This document shows positions 60,945 to 64,000 of a stretch of DNA of 64,000 nucleotides, piece by piece. The notes under the pieces were generated by a model that worked only from the letters and a program-made list of their open reading frames with translations, had not been told where the DNA came from and made no database searches. The position numbers and the translations under genes are program-made. The stretch comes from an uncultured Marinomonas sp. Lineage in GTDB: Bacteria; Pseudomonadota; Gammaproteobacteria; Pseudomonadales; Marinomonadaceae. Location of the stretch: contig CANLRQ010000006.1 of assembly GCA_947493575.1 (NCBI GenBank), positions 1 through 64,000 on the forward strand, read 5' to 3'. The stretch's first letter is position 1. The number at the start of each line of letters is the position of its first letter.

Positions 60945-62957
60945 TTAAAACTTGAAGCTTGCAAAACCATAGTAATACTGGTCATCCAAGTACAAATTAT
61001 TTTCAAGCAGGAATGGGTTGCTATCTAAACGCTTCTCAACACCAATTCCAAAATTCAACGAACTATAATAGTTTAGAGGATAATCTCCAGATAACCACAC
61101 ATTTACATTTTTATACTCGTACCCCCCCAACTCTTTAGCATAAAGATATCGACTATTTGCACGTAAACTGGTGGACAGAGGAGCACTAATAAGCAAAGAC
61201 ATTAAATTGGGTGAGGTCGTCTCTAAAAGAACAGCATCATTCGTTTTGGTATTTTGATAAGCATAAGTAAAACGGGCCAATACATCATTATTAGAGCGCC
61301 AATCTAGCTCAAATTCAGCACCCTGTATTGTCAGATCCGTCTTTTTACCTTCTTCAATAACAGTATCACCCACACCAAAGAAGCGCTTATTACTTAATAC
61401 TAAATCTTCAATTTCATCATGATACAAACGCAAATCATAAGTAACGCAATAGGATGGTAGTGAATGAAAATACCCAACCTCATAACTAGTAATAGATTCC
61501 TCTTTTTCTCCATCTTGAGCATAAGTGACGCCTGACTGTTCCCCAGAAATAAGTTTCACATTCCACCTAGCGTACTGATCAAAAATATCAGGGGTCCGAA
61601 TAGCCTTTGAAGCATTAGCACGCACAGACTGATTGGCACCAAAGCGTTTTGTTACACCCAACTTAGGAGAGAAGTACGCACTGTCCATTTTGCTTTTCTC
61701 AAACATTCCACCTGCATTGACTATCCAATTTTTACTCAGGTAATACTCAATATTAGAGGAGACTCTCACAAATTCATCGTCTCTTGACCCTTGCAGATAA
61801 GATTGTGAGTCAACCTTGTCATATCGATAATTAAAGCTGGTTACCAACTTAATATCTTCGTCTAACTCTAAACTACTTTGAACCTCAATGTCCTGACGTG
61901 TTTCAACTAAATCATTTAAATAGGACGAATTAACAACTGATTCAGGAGAGTATGCATTGAAATAGGCGACATAAGGATTCGCTTGGAAAACTTGCCCTCT
62001 AATGTCCACTTCAATTAACTCGTTAGGTATTGAAATAAAACGCTCTTCAAGAGAATCTGACTTTTCGTAATAATAATGCATGCTAATTTCATGCTTAAGA
62101 GAAACCTGCTTTGTCCAATCAACCTTAAAATACGCTCTATCTGTTTTTTCTGTTGGCTCTCCGCCTTCAAAAGCGGAACTCGAAGGTTCTTTTTTCGCAG
62201 TATTTTGAGCACCACCAAAATCAAACTCAAATTGCTCATTAGAATCTTCATGCACAATGTAAACGTTAGCAATTTGGGTATCATAGCCATCGTGTCGAGC
62301 ATCATTTGACTGATCAATATCAAATCCATCGATATTTTTAGACGAAACCGACGCTCGATAACTCCAAGGGCCATTCAAATCACTGTATTGAGCATATAGA
62401 TTATTATCTCCTCTCTCATCTATATAACTGCTTACTGTCCCGCCTAACGTATCTTGAGGAGCTCGAGTAATAATATTAATTACAGCAAAAAAAGAGTTGG
62501 CCCCATAACTCGCAGCATTAGGCCCTCGATTAACTTCGACTCTTTCAACATCTTGAATATTGAGAGGCAGCTTTGCCCACTCCACTCTTGCTAACCCTGC
62601 GCTATATACAGAACGACCATTAACTAGAACTTGGATTCGACGAAATTTATCCAACTGAGTTCCATGGTAAGCAACCACAATTCCACTAGAGTCATGAAAT
62701 GGCGCAACGAAAAAGCCAGGCACAAATTGCATAAGCTCTTCAACCGTTCTTGCTCCAGAGCGCTGGATAAATGTTCGATCAAGCACGGATAAAGAAGAAG
62801 AAACCTCCTGCCTAGACTGAGACATTTTAGAAGGCGTGACTACTTGATTTAGCGCCTCACTAAACACTCCAATAGATACTTGATTATCTTGAGCAATTAC
62901 ATCAGATACGCTACATATGAATATTGAATAATAAAATGCACGTGAGATTATTTTCAT
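60945..62957 (-). CDS. TonB-dependent outer membrane receptor
   Basis: 670 residues. After a signal peptide (to about 22) comes the plug: VVTPSKMSQSRQEVSSSLSVLDRTFIQRSGARTVEELMQFVPGFFV and VEVNRGPNAASYGANSFFAVINIITRAP (read in parts). The 22-strand barrel ends in YYGFASFKF with terminal Phe. The TonB box region (QVVTPSK) is near 37. The length fits the small iron/vitamin or colicin-like receptors; the ligand is unknown. Its ATG overlaps the stop codon of the prephenate dehydratase gene (ATGA), so the two are translationally coupled. Confidence 0.9.
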   Translation of the reverse strand: MKIISRAFYYSIFICSVSDVIAQDNQVSIGVFSEALNQVVTPSKMSQSRQEVSSSLSVLDRTFIQRSGARTVEELMQFVPGFFVAPFHDSSGIVVAYHGTQLDKFRRIQVLVNGRSVYSAGLARVEWAKLPLNIQDVERVEVNRGPNAASYGANSFFAVINIITRAPQDTLGGTVSSYIDERGDNNLYAQYSDLNGPWSYRASVSSKNIDGFDIDQSNDARHDGYDTQIANVYIVHEDSNEQFEFDFGGAQNTAKKEPSSSAFEGGEPTEKTDRAYFKVDWTKQVSLKHEISMHYYYEKSDSLEERFISIPNELIEVDIRGQVFQANPYVAYFNAYSPESVVNSSYLNDLVETRQDIEVQSSLELDEDIKLVTSFNYRYDKVDSQSYLQGSRDDEFVRVSSNIEYYLSKNWIVNAGGMFEKSKMDSAYFSPKLGVTKRFGANQSVRANASKAIRTPDIFDQYARWNVKLISGEQSGVTYAQDGEKEESITSYEVGYFHSLPSYCVTYDLRLYHDEIEDLVLSNKRFFGVGDTVIEEGKKTDLTIQGAEFELDWRSNNDVLARFTYAYQNTKTNDAVLLETTSPNLMSLLISAPLSTSLRANSRYLYAKELGGYEYKNVNVWLSGDYPLNYYSSLNFGIGVEKRLDSNPFLLENNLYLDDQYYYGFASFKF

Positions 62958-63829
62958 GGATTATTTACACTTCTATAATCATCCGCTAAATATGTCCCTA
63001 GCATTCGAATATCTTCAGAAAAAAAGCGCAGCTCTTCTAAGGCTAATTGTAATTCAGGTGCTTGAAAATGGGATTCAACATCTATATAAAATTGCGTTGC
63101 AGTAAAACGCCCATTAACCATATAACTTTCTAGTTTTAACAAGTTAATGTTATTGGTAGCAAATCCACCCATCGCTTTATACAAAGCCGCCGGCACATTG
63201 CGAACACGGAACATAAACGATGTGATATATGTTTTATTTACATCAAAAACAGGAAGCTTATGCTGTTTAGCAAACACCAAAAAGCGCGTTGTGTTGCCTT
63301 TTGTATCATTAAACTCAGATTGAAGAACTTTTAAATCGTACAACTCGGCAGCTAAGGAAGACGAAATAACCCCAAGTGTTGGGTCTTGTGATTCAGATAA
63401 GTATTTCGACGCGCCAGCCGTATCATACATAGCAACATTAGTCGCACCGAGAGACTTAATATTGTTATCACATTGAGCCAATGCTTGAGGGTGACTCCCC
63501 ACTCGTTTAATGTCACTTAATTCACTTCCATGGCACCCTATCAAGCAATGATTAACTGGCTCAAAGTGCTCTTTAATAACATATAACTGGGTTTTCTTTA
63601 ATTCTCGATAAATTTCCTCCACACGACCAGCCGTTGAATTCTCAACAGGTATCATTGCAATGGTCGCTTCCCCTTGCTCCACCATTTGCATTGCATCAAC
63701 AAAAGTTGCGCAATTAACAGAACGTAAATGAGGAAATGTGTGTTTACAAGCAAGATGGGAGTATGCTCCAGGCTCTCCTTGATAAGCAACAACACTCGTC
63801 GAATCAAGAGATGAATAACTCGATGACAT
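62954..63829 (-). CDS. Prephenate dehydratase (stand-alone)
   Basis: 291 residues. The PDT domain has VAYQGEPGAYSHLACKHTF near 14, AMIPVENSTAGRV, HCLIGCHGSELSDIKRVGSHPQALAQC and the TRF motif in GNTTRFLVFAK near 195. The ACT regulatory domain (about 205-290: ALYKAMGGFATNNINLLKLESYM) should bind phenylalanine. It makes phenylpyruvate. No chorismate mutase domain is fused. The start MSSSYSS has AAGGA nine bases upstream; the ATG three codons earlier overlaps that site. Confidence 0.93.
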   Translation of the reverse strand: MSSSYSSLDSTSVVAYQGEPGAYSHLACKHTFPHLRSVNCATFVDAMQMVEQGEATIAMIPVENSTAGRVEEIYRELKKTQLYVIKEHFEPVNHCLIGCHGSELSDIKRVGSHPQALAQCDNNIKSLGATNVAMYDTAGASKYLSESQDPTLGVISSSLAAELYDLKVLQSEFNDTKGNTTRFLVFAKQHKLPVFDVNKTYITSFMFRVRNVPAALYKAMGGFATNNINLLKLESYMVNGRFTATQFYIDVESHFQAPELQLALEELRFFSEDIRMLGTYLADDYRSVNNP

Positions 63830-63937
63830 ATAAATCATTCCTTAAATATAAATTGCCAACACCTTACCAAATTACCAAAATCAGCACCAGCTCAGACAAA
63901 TAAATAAGAGCCAAAAAACTAAATTAGGAATATAATT

Positions 63938-64000
63938 AGACTTTTGCACAAAGTCATGAACTACTATATAAAATGAGGCAAAAACAGACGAAAAATCGGA
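63938..64000 (+). mobile_element. MITE-like element, copy 10, cut by the window end
   Basis: AGACTTTTGCACAAAGTCAT-GAACTACTATATAAAATGAGGC, then the inner AAAAACAGACGAAAAATCGGA as in the long copies. The right end is outside the window. Confidence 0.85.

Overview
The window reads as the chromosome of an AT-rich marine gammaproteobacterium, most like Marinomonas or a close Oceanospirillales relative. This is an inference from gene content and order: aroQ-accB-accC-prmA, dusB-fis-purH-purD and nrdA-nrdB-ferredoxin, with coq7, pdxH and a membrane urate oxidase (PuuD) operon. No rRNA, tRNA or CRISPR array was seen.

Region 1 (1-8.9 kb) is an accessory island and the most interesting part. I read it as the decayed head of a sedentary chromosomal integron. 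A truncated integron integrase (intI, 7851-8267, + strand) keeps a 17-bp-spaced promoter overlapped by a perfect LexA box, but has lost its whole catalytic domain. Cassettes run leftward from it on the minus strand: a TIR-like predicted nucleotide-binding protein, an OLD-family ATPase/TOPRIM nuclease and an ATP-grasp ligase. The first two are separated and ended by 72-bp attC sites whose core site lies at, or contains, the stop codon. An IS110/IS1111-type element sits 4 bp from the core site that begins the first cassette. A possible group II intron 3' end, REP-like repeats, a truncated acetyltransferase and a REP-associated tyrosine transposase (RAYT) close the left side. Nested hairpin repeats follow the broken intI.

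Region 2 (9-25.5 kb) holds the AI-2E/PerM-type permease, sbcB, a YchJ-like protein, the purine-catabolic operon alc-allA-puuD with a divergent RpiR regulator, aroA, a Spy/CpxP-like protein, a LytS/LytR two-component pair with a MipA-like porin, murI and nadE. Region 3 (25.5-30.5 kb) has a minor-pseudopilin operon, a large coiled hypothetical protein and a frameshifted alpha/beta hydrolase. Region 4 (30.6-49 kb) is core metabolism: pabB, nudL, cysH, dgt, dsbD, aroQ, accBC, prmA, dusB-fis and purHD.

Region 5 (49-64 kb) has a degenerate 7TM sensor kinase, a HIT protein, coq7, pdxH, nrdAB with NrdR boxes and a ferredoxin, a CDP-alcohol phosphatidyltransferase, a YbfF-like esterase, and a stand-alone prephenate dehydratase overlapping a TonB-dependent receptor and followed by an ABC-type binding protein.

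A non-coding, hairpin-forming inverted-repeat element (MITE-like, about 83-140 bp, ends GAGACCTTTGCACGA) occurs ten times in intergenic DNA from 12.8 kb to the right edge, in both orientations. Two copies carry matching changes in both ends.
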